A stretch of 64,000 nt of DNA from Bin127 sp965203505 (lineage in GTDB: Bacteria > Chloroflexota > Dehalococcoidia > Lucifugimonadales > Lucifugimonadaceae), in assembly GCA_965203505.1 (NCBI GenBank), contig OZ241880.1, forward strand, positions 2,480,001 to 2,544,000, written 5' to 3'. A program made the position numbers and the translations under genes. This document shows, one piece after another, positions 1 through 8,256 of this stretch. The notes under the pieces were generated by a model. It was not told the DNA's origin. It did not search any database and saw only the letters and a program-made list of their open reading frames with translations. The first letter of the stretch is position 1; each line of letters starts with the position of its first letter.

Positions 1-1089
1 ATCGACATCTACACAGTGCTGCGCAGACGTGTGCAGACCTCTGTCCCGAACGGCCACAGGGAGCAACGTGAGGAAACGAAGGCAAAACGGCATCGAAGGC
101 GTGATCGACCATCGCGCTCAGTCGCAGCGTCTTGGTTGCTCCGGCGGCGTCCCTCATCGGAACGGCATTCCGGTGCAAGGTCGCGAGGGCCGTGCCGAAG
201 CGTGGGAGGCCGAGTTCCCGGAGCGCGCCGCAGGAGCCCTGCGTCGCCGAACGAGCCAGCCGGCATACCTTCCCCTCTTCCGTACTTCGGGTTTCCCCCG
301 CTGCGCGGGGGAAATGTCCGAAGGACAAAGGGGGCGCGGGGATGCCGTGCCAAGGGCCGGGAGACCAACACGTGGAGCCGACAGACGTCTACTCCTGTCC
401 GCCGCAGGAGGTAGGCCACAGCGCGCGTGAAGCCCGAAAGGCTGATCCAAGGAAGGCGGCGCAATCCGAACGGCGACCACCATCGCCGAGCCGCCGACCA
501 TGCCCGCGGTCTGGCGACGCGTGCCGTGCTGGAAAACGGAAGCTAGCGGTTTGCAACACGCTCTGCGCAGCATCTGACCCCTTTCCGGGGTCGACCTCCT
601 CGGCAACCCGAAGAGGCGATGGAGAGGGAAGGAGCCGAGGTCCCGGCGCTGGGACCGAGGCTCGAGGCGAGGACCTGTCTTTACGGGACCGAAGACCTTG
701 GCTGCCGGACCTTCCACCCGGAAGGCCCGGCAGCAACCCCGAACAAACCACCGGGTGGGAGCGGAGATATCTGCGCGTCTGGAAACAAATGCGTAGGGGC
801 GATCCCTCATGGTCGCCCGGGGAGGCGGAGGGGGGCACTGTCCCCTTTCGCACAGCGAAAGGGGACGCGGAGCCCAAGAGACCGACACAAGAACGCAGGG
901 GTATGCCCGAGGGCGATGCCGGGCCGGGTTGCCCCCGCTCCGCGGGGGAAATGTCCGAAGGACAAAGGGGGCGCGAACCCTCGTGGTCGCCCTCATCGAC
1001 GAGATCAAACGCGGCGATGCGGAAATCCACGTCATTATCGATCTCCCTGCACGGGCGACCACAAGGGATCGCCCCTACGGGGTGTTGGC
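1..1089. repeat. Non-coding repeat-rich stretch
   Basis: I see no supported gene here. Open frames run on both strands because the sequence is GC-rich, but none has a ribosome binding site or a recognisable domain. Two copies of a motif in which a CCCCCGC..GCGGGGG hairpin is followed by GAAATGTCCGAAGGACAAAG lie at about 291-340 and 929-978. A perfect hairpin with arms CCCCTTTCGC and GCGAAAGGGG lies at 842-864. The block 800-985 recurs in inverted orientation at 2523-2700, on the far side of the first sulfatase gene. Confidence 0.6.
842..864. repeat. Palindromic intergenic repeat
   Basis: Perfect 10 bp inverted repeat CCCCTTTCGC / GCGAAAGGGG around a 3-base loop. Close relatives occur at 2669-2691 and about 53643-53668, with decayed versions near 12522 and 63900, so this is a dispersed REP-like family. 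It could form a transcription-terminating or mRNA-stabilising hairpin; neither role is shown. Confidence 0.6.
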
Positions 1090-2406
1090 CTATGCGACCA
1101 TTTTGGCGAAGATGGGTTTTAGTTTGGCTCTGGCGGAGGAGGAGGTTTCGCCATCTTCGGATTCGTAGATTGGTATGTCTTCGTCTAGGTCTGTGGTTAG
1201 GTCGTAGAGTTCTCCAGTTTCGTAGAGTTTCCAGTTGCGGTCTCGGACGAAACGGTGGCGGGGAGATTCTGCGCGCCGCGCATTCGTTGGCTCGAAGTGG
1301 AAGAAGAGCCAGTCTTTGGGGTTTCCTCTTTCGCCTGTCAACTGGGGATAGAAGGATGTGCCATCGATGTGATATCCGTCTGGGGTGTCGACACTTGCGG
1401 CCTCCAACATGGTGGGCAAGAAATCTGTCACATCGACCAGATCGTCGTTTACGACACCTGCTGGAACGGTTCCGGGCTGTTGGACGATCAAGGGCACGTG
1501 CGTCCCGCGATCGTTGGTCTTGCCTTTGCCGCCGCAGATTTCGTTGTGGCGATGGAACATGGAGCACACGTCGACCGGCGAACCATTATCGCCCGTGTAG
1601 ACGACGAGAGTGTCTTCGCTCAGACCCTTGTCGCTAAGGTAGTCCAACAGTTTGCCGATCAGCTTGTCGTGGTACTCGACCATGTCCTTGTAGAAGCGTG
1701 GAGGGTCTCCCCAATCGCCTTCGGCGATCTCGGCCCACGTCCTGCCACCTAGAGTCTTGTTCGCGGGCGGCTCAAAATCATCGAATTCGGGGCTGTCGGG
1801 CGAAGGTTCGTATGGTCTGTGCGTCAGCGCCATCGGCCAGTAAACGAAGAAGGGTGCGTCGTCGTCTTGTTTGCGGTCGATGAATTCCGTGATGTATTCG
1901 AGAAACAGGTCGTCGCCGTACTTGCCATCCGTGTCCTCTCGGTAGCTACCGTTCTGGTAGATGATCGGGTCCTTGTAACGCGATCCCTTGTGCTCCGTGT
2001 GGTGCGCGTGCCATACGCAGAACTCGTCGAAACCGGCGTCTTCGATCTTCTGTCCTTTGCTTCTCCATTCCGGCGACTCGTCTGGCGGATTGTAGGAGTA
2101 GAGTTGCCACTTGCCGGAGATGCAGGTGTTGTATCCGGCGTCGGAAAAGATGTGCCCGAACGTTACCTCGTCAGGTCTCATCAATCCGAATCCGAGGTAG
2201 TTGCGGAAGTTGTGTTTGCCGGTCATCAGCGCCACCCGGGTCGGTGTGCAGAGCGGTAGAACGTGGCCTTCTTCGAAACGCGTGCCGTCTGCCGCCATCT
2301 GATCTAGGCGCGGTGTCGCGTAGGAGGTTCCGCCATTGACGCCGATGCACTCGTAGCCGAGGTCGTCGGACATGATCATGATGATGTTAGGTCGCTTTTC
2401 TGACAT
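1090..2406 (-). CDS. Type I (formylglycine) sulfatase, copy 1
   Basis: Arylsulfatase-family hydrolase of 438 residues that should cleave sulfate esters. The N-terminus has the metal-binding DD pair (residues 14-15, IMSDDLGYE). The sulfatase signature CTPTR at 53-57 contains the cysteine that a formylglycine-generating enzyme converts to the catalytic aldehyde. GKH follows shortly after, and YTGDNGSP in the C-terminal half carries further metal ligands. The start was set at the ATG at 2406 because it aligns with the paralogue's start and has GGGAG upstream; the frame stays open for 47 more codons without similarity. No signal peptide is visible, so the enzyme may be cytoplasmic or use another route. 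It is a tandem paralogue of the next gene. The natural substrate cannot be told from sequence. Confidence 0.93.
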   Translation of the reverse strand: MSEKRPNIIMIMSDDLGYECIGVNGGTSYATPRLDQMAADGTRFEEGHVLPLCTPTRVALMTGKHNFRNYLGFGLMRPDEVTFGHIFSDAGYNTCISGKWQLYSYNPPDESPEWRSKGQKIEDAGFDEFCVWHAHHTEHKGSRYKDPIIYQNGSYREDTDGKYGDDLFLEYITEFIDRKQDDDAPFFVYWPMALTHRPYEPSPDSPEFDDFEPPANKTLGGRTWAEIAEGDWGDPPRFYKDMVEYHDKLIGKLLDYLSDKGLSEDTLVVYTGDNGSPVDVCSMFHRHNEICGGKGKTNDRGTHVPLIVQQPGTVPAGVVNDDLVDVTDFLPTMLEAASVDTPDGYHIDGTSFYPQLTGERGNPKDWLFFHFEPTNARRAESPRHRFVRDRNWKLYETGELYDLTTDLDEDIPIYESEDGETSSSARAKLKPIFAKMVA

Positions 2407-2522
2407 GGTGCTTCTCCCGCTGATAGACCATATCAGGCTCTGCAGTTTGGGGAGAATTGCACGACCGACGTCATTCCGGCGAAAGCCGGAAGCCAGTGTG
2501 GCGGTGGGCAACGCGGTCTGCT

Positions 2523-2700
2523 CGCGCCCCCTTCGTCCTTCTGCCACGTCGTAGCCGTAGTTACTCTGCGTGGCACATTTCCGCCGCGGAGCGGGGGCAA
2601 CCCGGCCGCCTCTCCGCCCCGGGCATACCCCTGCGTTCTTGTGTCGGTCTCTTGGGCTCCGCGTCCCCTTTCGCTGAGCGAAAGGGGATGGTGATCGCCC
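2523..2700. repeat. Inverted copy of the 800-985 repeat block
   Basis: The reverse complement of the upstream block: it carries the same hairpin (CCCCTTTCGCTGAGCGAAAGGGG split over arms at 2669-2691), the same text around GGGCATACCCCTGCG, and the same GCGCCCCCTTCGTCC segment. About 30 bases inserted near 2541-2572 interrupt the match. The two blocks bracket sulfatase copy 1 as a long imperfect inverted repeat. Confidence 0.65.
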
Positions 2701-2715
2701 CTACGAGGTGTTGGT

Positions 2716-4029
2716 CTATGCGACCATGTTGGCGAAGATGGGTTTTAGTTTGGCTCTGGCTGATGCTTGTTCGGGGCTGTCGTCGGACTCGAATATGGGG
2801 ACTTCTTCGTCCAAGTCGGTATTCATGTCGTAGAGCTGGCCGGTTTCGTAGAGCTTGTAGTTGCGGTCGCGGACGAATCGGATGCACCGGGCGGCGTTCC
2901 TTGCGCTCATCGGCTCGAAGTGGAAGAAGATGGAGTCTTTCGGATTGCCTGTCTCGCCTTTGAGTTGGGGGTGGAACGATGTGCCGTCGATCACGTAGCC
3001 CTCGGGGGTCTCGACACCTCCCGCTTCGAGCATCGTCGGCAGGAAGTCGGTCACGTCGATCAGGTCGTTGTTGACGGAGCCTGCCGGGACGGTGCCGGGT
3101 TGCTGCACGATGAGCGGCACGTGGGTTCCGCGATCGTTGGTCTTGCCTTTGCCACCGCAGATCTCGTTGTGCTGGTGATACATCGAGCAGACGTCGTGCG
3201 GAGAGCCGTTGTCGCCGGTGTAGATGACGAGGGTGTCCTCGCTGAGGCCCTGCTCTTCGAGGTAGTCGAGCAAGCGGCCGATCAGCTTGTCGTGATACTC
3301 GACCATGTCTTTGTAGAACCGGGGATCATCCTCGAACGCGCCGTTCTCCAACTCGGCCCAAGTTCTGCCGCCGAGCGTCTTGTTGGGAGGCGGCTCGAAG
3401 TCGGCGAACTCCGGGCTGTCGGGCGATGGCTCGTGGGGCTTGTGGGTCAGCGCCATCGGCCAGTAGACGAAGAAGGGTTTGTCGTCGTCCTTGTTGCGAC
3501 CTATGAAGTCGGTGATGTAGTCGCAGAAGATGTCGTCGCCGTACTTGCCGTCAGTGTCGTCGCGGTATTTGCCATTCTCGTAGATGATGGGGTCCTTGTA
3601 GCGGGAGCCTTTGTCCTCGGTCTGGTGCGCGTGCCATACGCAGAACTCGTCGAAGCCGGCGTCCTCGATCTGCTGTCCCTTGTTCCGCATTTCAGGCATC
3701 TCGTCGGGCGGGTTGTAGGAATAGAGCTGCCACTTGCCGGAGATGCAGGTGTTATAGCCGGAATCCGAGAACAGGTGTCCGAACGTCACCTCATCGGGCG
3801 CTATCAGTCCGAAGCCGATGTAGTTGCGGAAGTTGTGCTTGCCCGTCATGAGCGCCACTCGTGTTGGCGTGCAGAGCGGAAGAACATGGCCCTCATCGAA
3901 CCGCATCCCGTTCGCCGCCATCTCGTCCAATCGTGGCGTGGCGTAGGACGTTCCGCCGTTGACTCCGATGCACTCGTATCCGAGGTCGTCGGACATGATC
4001 ATGATGATGTTTGGCCGTTTATCTGACAT
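2716..4029 (-). CDS. Type I (formylglycine) sulfatase, copy 2
   Basis: 437-residue paralogue of the neighbouring sulfatase. The order of motifs is the same: DD metal ligands near residue 14, CTPTR carrying the formylglycine cysteine, GKH, and YTGDNGSP. Start is the ATG at 4029, with GGGAG about 8 bases upstream. The last ~60 bp of the two genes, and the sequence just beyond their stops, are nearly identical, which shows a fairly recent tandem duplication. The proteins differ by scattered substitutions, so they may act on related but distinct sulfated substrates. Both need a formylglycine-generating enzyme, which is not in this window. This copy is the first gene in the direction of transcription, but the ~310 bp gap with hairpins suggests the two are transcribed separately. 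Confidence 0.93.
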   Translation of the reverse strand: MSDKRPNIIMIMSDDLGYECIGVNGGTSYATPRLDEMAANGMRFDEGHVLPLCTPTRVALMTGKHNFRNYIGFGLIAPDEVTFGHLFSDSGYNTCISGKWQLYSYNPPDEMPEMRNKGQQIEDAGFDEFCVWHAHQTEDKGSRYKDPIIYENGKYRDDTDGKYGDDIFCDYITDFIGRNKDDDKPFFVYWPMALTHKPHEPSPDSPEFADFEPPPNKTLGGRTWAELENGAFEDDPRFYKDMVEYHDKLIGRLLDYLEEQGLSEDTLVIYTGDNGSPHDVCSMYHQHNEICGGKGKTNDRGTHVPLIVQQPGTVPAGSVNNDLIDVTDFLPTMLEAGGVETPEGYVIDGTSFHPQLKGETGNPKDSIFFHFEPMSARNAARCIRFVRDRNYKLYETGQLYDMNTDLDEEVPIFESDDSPEQASARAKLKPIFANMVA

Positions 4030-4078
4030 ATGAATTCTCCCCCGAAACACCATATCACTCTCGACATCGAAACGTAGT

Positions 4079-4175
4079 GGCAGGTTTGAAACCTGCCCCT
4101 ACCGCCACACTCCGCCCTTCCCCTATAGATGGACGTTCCGTCCGCTGAAGCGCCGGCTTTCGCCGGAATGACGGG
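4079..4175. repeat. Palindromic intergenic repeats
   Basis: Two small inverted repeats: GGCAGGTTTGAAACCTGCC near 4080-4099 and CCGGCTTTCGCCGGAATGACGGG near 4150-4172. The same two types recur at 2471-2494 and 6430-6530, so they are dispersed intergenic repeats and not parts of genes. Confidence 0.6.
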
Positions 4176-4222
4176 AATCATTACAATCACATCAATCACA
4201 GTTCAGACGAGGCACCGCAACC

Positions 4223-5062
4223 ATGACCACGCCAGTAATCGACGTTCAAGTCCACGCATACGAACGCAACCGCCCCGAACGTCCTTGGCACGGCGACCTT
4301 GCAGGTCCACCAGAAGTGACAGGCGACGACATGGTCGCCGCGATGAACGCCGTCGGCGTCGACGGTGCTATCCTTGTCTCGCCATTTTCGATGTACCAGT
4401 ACGACGCTAGCTACGCGCTGGAGGTCTACGACCAACACCCCGGAAGTTTCGGCCTTGTCAGACCATTTGACCCCGATTCCGACACGATCGAGCAAGAGAT
4501 GGAGGAGTGGACATCTCATCCCGGCGTGGTCGGTGCGCGGATCATGCTCGCGCGGATCGAGATCGAAGCAGACAACCCCGGCGTGAATCGGATACTGGCT
4601 GCTGGGGCGAAGGCGAATGTACCCATCAACGTGATGTGCTCTGGCAAGCTGGCAATCTTCCGAGAGATGGCTCGCAGCCATCCGAACACGCAGCTCATCA
4701 TCGACCATCTGGGACTCGCACAGCCGTACGAGCCGCCGGCGCCGTCTGATGCATGGGCAGACCTCCCAGACGTCCTCGCCCTCGCCGAGTTCGACAACGT
4801 CAACATCAAAATCTCAGGTGCTGGAACCCTCTCTCACGAACCGTTCCCATACCCCGACATCTGGGAACCGCTAGGTCAGATATTCAGCGCATACGGTCTC
4901 GATCGCTGCATGTGGGGTACCGACTGGACGCGCGCCGTCAACCTTCTGACGTACGAAGAGGGCGTGGAAGCGTTCCGCGTTACCGACCAACTGACTGACG
5001 CTGAACGCGCCACTTTGATGGGCGGGAGTCTCCAGAAGATCTACGGCTGGTCACCGAGTTGA
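4223..5062 (+). CDS. Amidohydrolase family 2 (TIM-barrel) protein
   Basis: 279-residue metal-dependent hydrolase or decarboxylase of the amidohydrolase_2 family, related to ACMS decarboxylase and lactonase-type enzymes. The first strand carries VIDVQVHAY, where the usual DxHxH is DxQxH, so one N-terminal metal ligand is replaced by glutamine. Later motifs fit the family: LIIDHLG (residue about 158) supplies a histidine, and MWGTDW near residue 232 supplies the conserved aspartate. Length is typical. The start ATG follows the hairpin region without a strong Shine-Dalgarno sequence. It is a single gene divergent from the sulfatases. Substrate unknown; the Q substitution also occurs in many environmental members, so activity is likely but unproven. 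Confidence 0.88.
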   Translation: MTTPVIDVQVHAYERNRPERPWHGDLAGPPEVTGDDMVAAMNAVGVDGAILVSPFSMYQYDASYALEVYDQHPGSFGLVRPFDPDSDTIEQEMEEWTSHPGVVGARIMLARIEIEADNPGVNRILAAGAKANVPINVMCSGKLAIFREMARSHPNTQLIIDHLGLAQPYEPPAPSDAWADLPDVLALAEFDNVNIKISGAGTLSHEPFPYPDIWEPLGQIFSAYGLDRCMWGTDWTRAVNLLTYEEGVEAFRVTDQLTDAERATLMGGSLQKIYGWSPS

Positions 5063-5091
5063 TTCGCTGACCGAAATCGTACCGAACGGCC

Positions 5092-5514
5092 TCACCGCCC
5101 TCCAATTTCCTCACGCATCCGTTCTTCCCTTTCAATCTGTTCGGGCGTGATCGCGTCTCCGAAATCCTCGTACTCGAACACTGGCCGAATCTCGATCTCG
5201 CTCCGACTAGGCATGGGGTTGGGGCACTTCTTCACCCATTCGACCGCTTCCTCGATGTCCTTCACCTCCCAAGTCCAAAATCCTGCCACCAACTCGTTTG
5301 TCACTCCGAACGGGCCATCAATTACCTCCCGACTCTCGCCGTCGAAGACCACTCGTTTACCTTTTGAAGTGGGATGCAGCCCCTCGCCGGCCTGCATGAT
5401 CCCAGCTTTTACCAATTCCGCGTTGTATTCGCCCATCGCCTCGATCAATTCGGCCGAAGGCATTACACCTGCTTCACTCTCTTCGGTGGCCTTGACCAGC
5501 ACCACTACACGCAT
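5092..5514 (-). CDS. YCII-related (DGPF domain) protein
   Basis: 140-residue protein of the YCII/DGPF family, a dimeric ferredoxin-like fold of unclear enzymatic role. Visible family features are MRVVVLVKATEESE at the start, the conserved DGPFGVTNELVAGFW segment in the middle, and a C-terminal IEIRPVFEYEDF strand. The start at 5514 was chosen for the GGAAGG site 9 bases upstream; the frame is open for 25 extra, dissimilar codons. In other bacteria these genes often neighbour ECF sigma factors, but none is seen here. Function remains unknown. Confidence 0.88.
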   Translation of the reverse strand: MRVVVLVKATEESEAGVMPSAELIEAMGEYNAELVKAGIMQAGEGLHPTSKGKRVVFDGESREVIDGPFGVTNELVAGFWTWEVKDIEEAVEWVKKCPNPMPSRSEIEIRPVFEYEDFGDAITPEQIEREERMREEIGGR

Positions 5515-5645
5515 ATCGAAATTCCTTCCGTCGACGGCATTCGAACCGCTTGAATCTGTTGGTAAGTCATTATCCATACCCAGCGGCAACGCATGACTGA
5601 TTCATACAATCCTTCACACTGACCATCGTCGTTTGCTTATTTGCT

Positions 5646-6410
5646 ATGCCCATGCCCAAACGCGCCCTGATAATCCGCCACAACGAGCACGAAACGCTGG
5701 GCGGAAACTACACCTCGGTCTTGCAGGATCGCGGATTCGAACTTATCCCGTTAAACGTTTTTGACGCGGCGCCGGACTACGCCGATTTCGCCGCTCCACC
5801 GCTTGAAGGTCTGGACCTGATAATCGCACTGGGCGGGGCGCTATCAGCGAACGATAACTATCCGGCGATACGTGCGGAATGCGAGTTCTTTGCCGATGCG
5901 ATCGATGCGGAAGTACCAATCTTTGGCGTGTGCCTGGGCGCGCAGATAATGGCACGCGCGCTTGGCGGGACGGTCGAACCGACAGGCGGTTACGAATTCG
6001 GGCTCCGCAAGATTTGGGTTACCGAGATGGGTTCAACCGACTCTGTGTTCGGCAAGGTACGTGTTCCGCTCGTCCCGACTCTTCACGGCGAGCACTTCGC
6101 AGTTCCGGATGGCGCAGCGGAACTCGCTTTCGGCTACATGCTCTGTCGCGACGGTACGTACCGTCGTCAAAGCATGGCCTTCAGATATGGCAATTCTTAC
6201 GCGTTCCAGTTTGAGCCGCAACTGACTCTTGATGAACTTCGCGTTTGGAACCGGGAACTTTCCGACGATTACAAGCTCATGGGTCCGATGTTCGATCCTA
6301 ACTTCGAAGCTGAAACGAACCTACGCGAATTCACCACGTACTCATCGTTATATGAAGCGCAATCGAGAGAGATGTTCGTCGCGTTCCTCGAAAACGCGAG
6401 TTTGGCGTAG
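5646..6410 (+). CDS. Class I glutamine amidotransferase (GMP synthase-like)
   Basis: 254 residues with the triad-type glutaminase fold. The nucleophile elbow GVCLGAQ places the catalytic cysteine at about residue 96. LHGEHF near residue 149 holds the expected histidine, and FEPQ near residue 193 matches the position of the C-terminal glutamate of these domains (FQFEPQ). No synthetase domain is attached, so this is a stand-alone amidotransferase like those annotated as GMP synthase-like, which may act on small amines. Two ATG codons (5646 and 5652) are possible starts. Single gene; no obvious partner. Confidence 0.88.
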   Translation: MPMPKRALIIRHNEHETLGGNYTSVLQDRGFELIPLNVFDAAPDYADFAAPPLEGLDLIIALGGALSANDNYPAIRAECEFFADAIDAEVPIFGVCLGAQIMARALGGTVEPTGGYEFGLRKIWVTEMGSTDSVFGKVRVPLVPTLHGEHFAVPDGAAELAFGYMLCRDGTYRRQSMAFRYGNSYAFQFEPQLTLDELRVWNRELSDDYKLMGPMFDPNFEAETNLREFTTYSSLYEAQSREMFVAFLENASLA

Positions 6411-6429
6411 CTTGCACTGTTGCCCCGCC

Positions 6430-6530
6430 CCTTTGGATTCCGGCTTTCGCCGGGATGACGGGGGCTTGCCGGGATGACGGGCGTTGTGCAAACGTCATGT
6501 ATGGGCAGGTTTGAACCCTGCCCATACCAA
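6430..6530. repeat. Palindromic intergenic repeats
   Basis: Holds GGATTCCGGCTTTCGCCGGG followed by two GGGATGACGGG segments, then GGGCAGGTTTGAACCCTGCCC. These are further copies of the two palindrome types seen at 4079-4175. They lie between convergent genes, where they could terminate both transcripts. Confidence 0.6.
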
Positions 6531-6558
6531 CTGCGCGGCATAGCGATGAAACGCGGCG

Positions 6559-6879
6559 CTAACTGCCGGGCGGAGTGTAGTCGATCACGCGTTTCGAGGC
6601 TTCGTCGATCGTCGACGGGTCCAACAGCACGGTGGTCTTGATTGTGCCGGCTCCGGTGGCTGCGACGCCTAGGGAAATCGCTGTCGCGGCCGCATCGTCG
6701 GGCAACTCGGCGATCACGTAAAGATCATCATCTCCGAAGCCGTAGTAGAACGCTTCCATATTTCCGCCGGCGCTGGCGACGAGAGCGCCGATCGCCTCTT
6801 TACGAGCCGAACCGCCGGACGCCAGAAGTCCGTTAACACCTTCCAACGTGTAAGAAGCTTGAAATAGATATTTGCCCAT
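6559..6879 (-). CDS. GYD domain protein
   Basis: 106-residue protein of the GYD family, a small dimeric ferredoxin-like fold of unknown function. The family pattern is clear: YLFQASYTLEGVNGLLASGG at the start, then VASAGGNMEAFYYGFGDDDLY with the GxxD loop, then an alternating helix-strand C-terminus. AAAGAAGG lies 7 bases before the ATG. Single gene, convergent with the amidotransferase. Confidence 0.85.
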   Translation of the reverse strand: MGKYLFQASYTLEGVNGLLASGGSARKEAIGALVASAGGNMEAFYYGFGDDDLYVIAELPDDAAATAISLGVAATGAGTIKTTVLLDPSTIDEASKRVIDYTPPGS

Positions 6880-6940
6880 GTTGTGCCTTCTTTACAACCT
6901 GTCGATTGATTCTTATATCCATTTTCGTTTCAATCTTCAA

Positions 6941-6973
6941 TTAACGCAAAACATCGTCGCGGAAATCGCCACC
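6941..6973 (-). pseudogene. Detached last 10 codons of the serine recombinase
   Basis: If the insertion 6974-10354 is removed, leaving one target copy, the recombinase frame arriving from 10355 continues here for GGDFRDDVLR and ends at TAA (6941-6943). The ancestral recombinase would then be 564 residues. The frame match is exact, which supports this region being its original 3' end. Confidence 0.75.
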
Positions 6974-6981
6974 TTTTGATT

Positions 6982-7008
6982 GGGAATTATATACGATGTT
7001 ACCCAATC
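6982..7008 (+). repeat. Left terminal inverted repeat of the IS1595 element
   Basis: GGGAATTATATACGATGTTA and following bases, reading inward; matches the right end in 26 of 27 positions. The flanking duplicated octamer TTTTGATT is at 6974-6981. Confidence 0.85.
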
Positions 7009-7015
7009 TAAATGA

Positions 7016-7174
7016 TCAGGGAACTGCCCGCTCGTCATTGAGATACCGCCACTCGTCCTCTTTCTTCGGCGGTGAATTCAACAGCACCTTGATGATGTTC
7101 TCAGGGCTGTCAGGTATCCCCTCCGGGATCGTCAACGGACGCTTGGGCCGACGCTTCCGCTTCTTCTGAACCAC
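7016..7174 (-). CDS. Small basic protein, passenger of the IS1595 element
   Basis: 52-residue hypothetical protein with a strongly basic N-terminus (KKRKRRPKRP) followed by LTIPEGIPDSPENI and a C-terminal PPKKEDEWRYL. The start is set at a GTG (7172-7174) because AGGAGG lies 6 bases upstream; the frame is open further but without a site. It ends 8 bp inside the left inverted repeat boundary. The composition suggests nucleic acid binding, but I do not recognise a named family. It may belong to the element itself or be captured cargo. Confidence 0.6.
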   Translation of the reverse strand: MVQKKRKRRPKRPLTIPEGIPDSPENIIKVLLNSPPKKEDEWRYLNDERAVP

Positions 7175-7339
7175 TGACTGCCTCCTGCTTGACCAGACCT
7201 GTAGTAGCGTTGTTGTTTGGAGGGTGGCAGTTTGTCCAACCGTGGCGACGAGTTGGCCGTCGCCGCGTAACCGTCGCCCTCCCCAAACAACCAGCGGGAG
7301 TGCCAAGCGGGTCCGCGAGATTGTTCACACCCCTCGGAC

Positions 7340-7367
7340 AAGGGTTCAAGCCCCTTCACCTCCACCT
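7340..7367 (+). other. Possible tRNA 3'-end fragment (T arm and acceptor strand)
   Basis: AAGGG-TTCAAGC-CCCTT forms a T arm, followed by CACCTCC plus A, which resembles the 3' half of a tRNA. No matching GGAGGTG strand with a D arm and anticodon arm is found upstream, so this is at most a fragment, perhaps an old attachment site. Confidence 0.3.
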
Positions 7368-7794
7368 TCCTGGATAGTACTTTGTTGCGATTTCAGTTGT
7401 CAATCCAGATTTCATTCAATTATATCAACATCTTTTCACAAGTACCAACCAAACAGAGCGGATCGGGTATAGGGTTGTACGTGCCAAAGTGTTCGTTCCT
7501 ACACATCTAGGGACATTTCCACGTCTGTGGACGGGGGGCTACACGCCCCCTTCTCCCTAGAGACGGACGCTTTGGCAGCAACCATCCACAGGATGTGAGG
7601 GGGCATCTGCCATGCGTATCATGGCTTGGGCGGCGGCGATCATCTCATCGATCTTCAAGTCGGCATTTTTCTTCACGCGCACGAGTTCCAGACCTCCTCC
7701 CCCTGAGCCATTAGAGCGGCGACCCTCGCTGCTTCCAGCCCATGAACTTACCAGAGGACAGGGCAGGTCGCAGTTCCCGAGAGCCGCCGTTCTA

Positions 7795-8256
7795 ATGGTT
7801 GTATCAATCCTTGTAGCGTTGATGCAAGTCGCGTGCGGTTCGTCGCAAAATGTTCAACCGGGGCACGAGGACCTGGACGCTACATCAGCAGCCGGCTTCG
7901 CAACGATGGACGCGGCAATGGACGCAGGGCTGGTTCAGCATACGGATTGCAGCAGCAAACCTTGTCGCCGCGTATGGGCGTCTCCGACGAGCGTTCCGGG
8001 TCCGAATCTGACCGCGACTGCGAGAGCGGCATCTCGGCCACCTCCGACATCCATCCCTGCTCCTCCTCCTGAAGTGGTGGACATCAGAGGTTTCACGTTC
8101 CTCTGCTACGACATCTCAGCCAACTATCGGATACATAGCGGACTCGGGCATGCGGAAGCGTTGGACTGGGTCCAGATAGCCATGAACCTGGAGACCGACG
8201 GCAACCCGTACATCCGCCCATCAGATGCCAGAGACGCGTGGGAAGGTTGCCGATGA
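7795..8256 (+). CDS. Putative lipoprotein, passenger of the IS1595 element
   Basis: About 153 residues from the ATG at 7795. A hydrophobic N-terminus VVSILVALMQ leads to a lipobox-like QVAC-GSS, predicting lipid attachment and export. It is followed by a Pro/Thr/Ser-rich linker and a C-terminal piece with FLCYDISANYR and LDWVQIAMNL. No enzyme motif is visible. The frame is open upstream to 7612, but that segment lacks lipoprotein features. The stop overlaps the next start (ATGA), so the two are translationally coupled. Both lie between the inverted repeats of the element and on the opposite strand to the transposase. Function unknown. Confidence 0.6.
   Translation: MVVSILVALMQVACGSSQNVQPGHEDLDATSAAGFATMDAAMDAGLVQHTDCSSKPCRRVWASPTSVPGPNLTATARAASRPPPTSIPAPPPEVVDIRGFTFLCYDISANYRIHSGLGHAEALDWVQIAMNLETDGNPYIRPSDARDAWEGCR

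Noticed and set aside
9..1062. Several overlapping frames of up to 500 codons in the first kilobase
   Set aside because: They lie in GC-rich repeats, overlap on both strands, lack ribosome sites, and their text follows the palindromes (PLCPSDISPA and similar) also read from other repeat copies.
7189..7377. Complete tRNA gene near 7.3 kb
   Set aside because: Only the T arm and a 3' acceptor strand are present; no pairing 5' strand, D arm or anticodon arm could be found.
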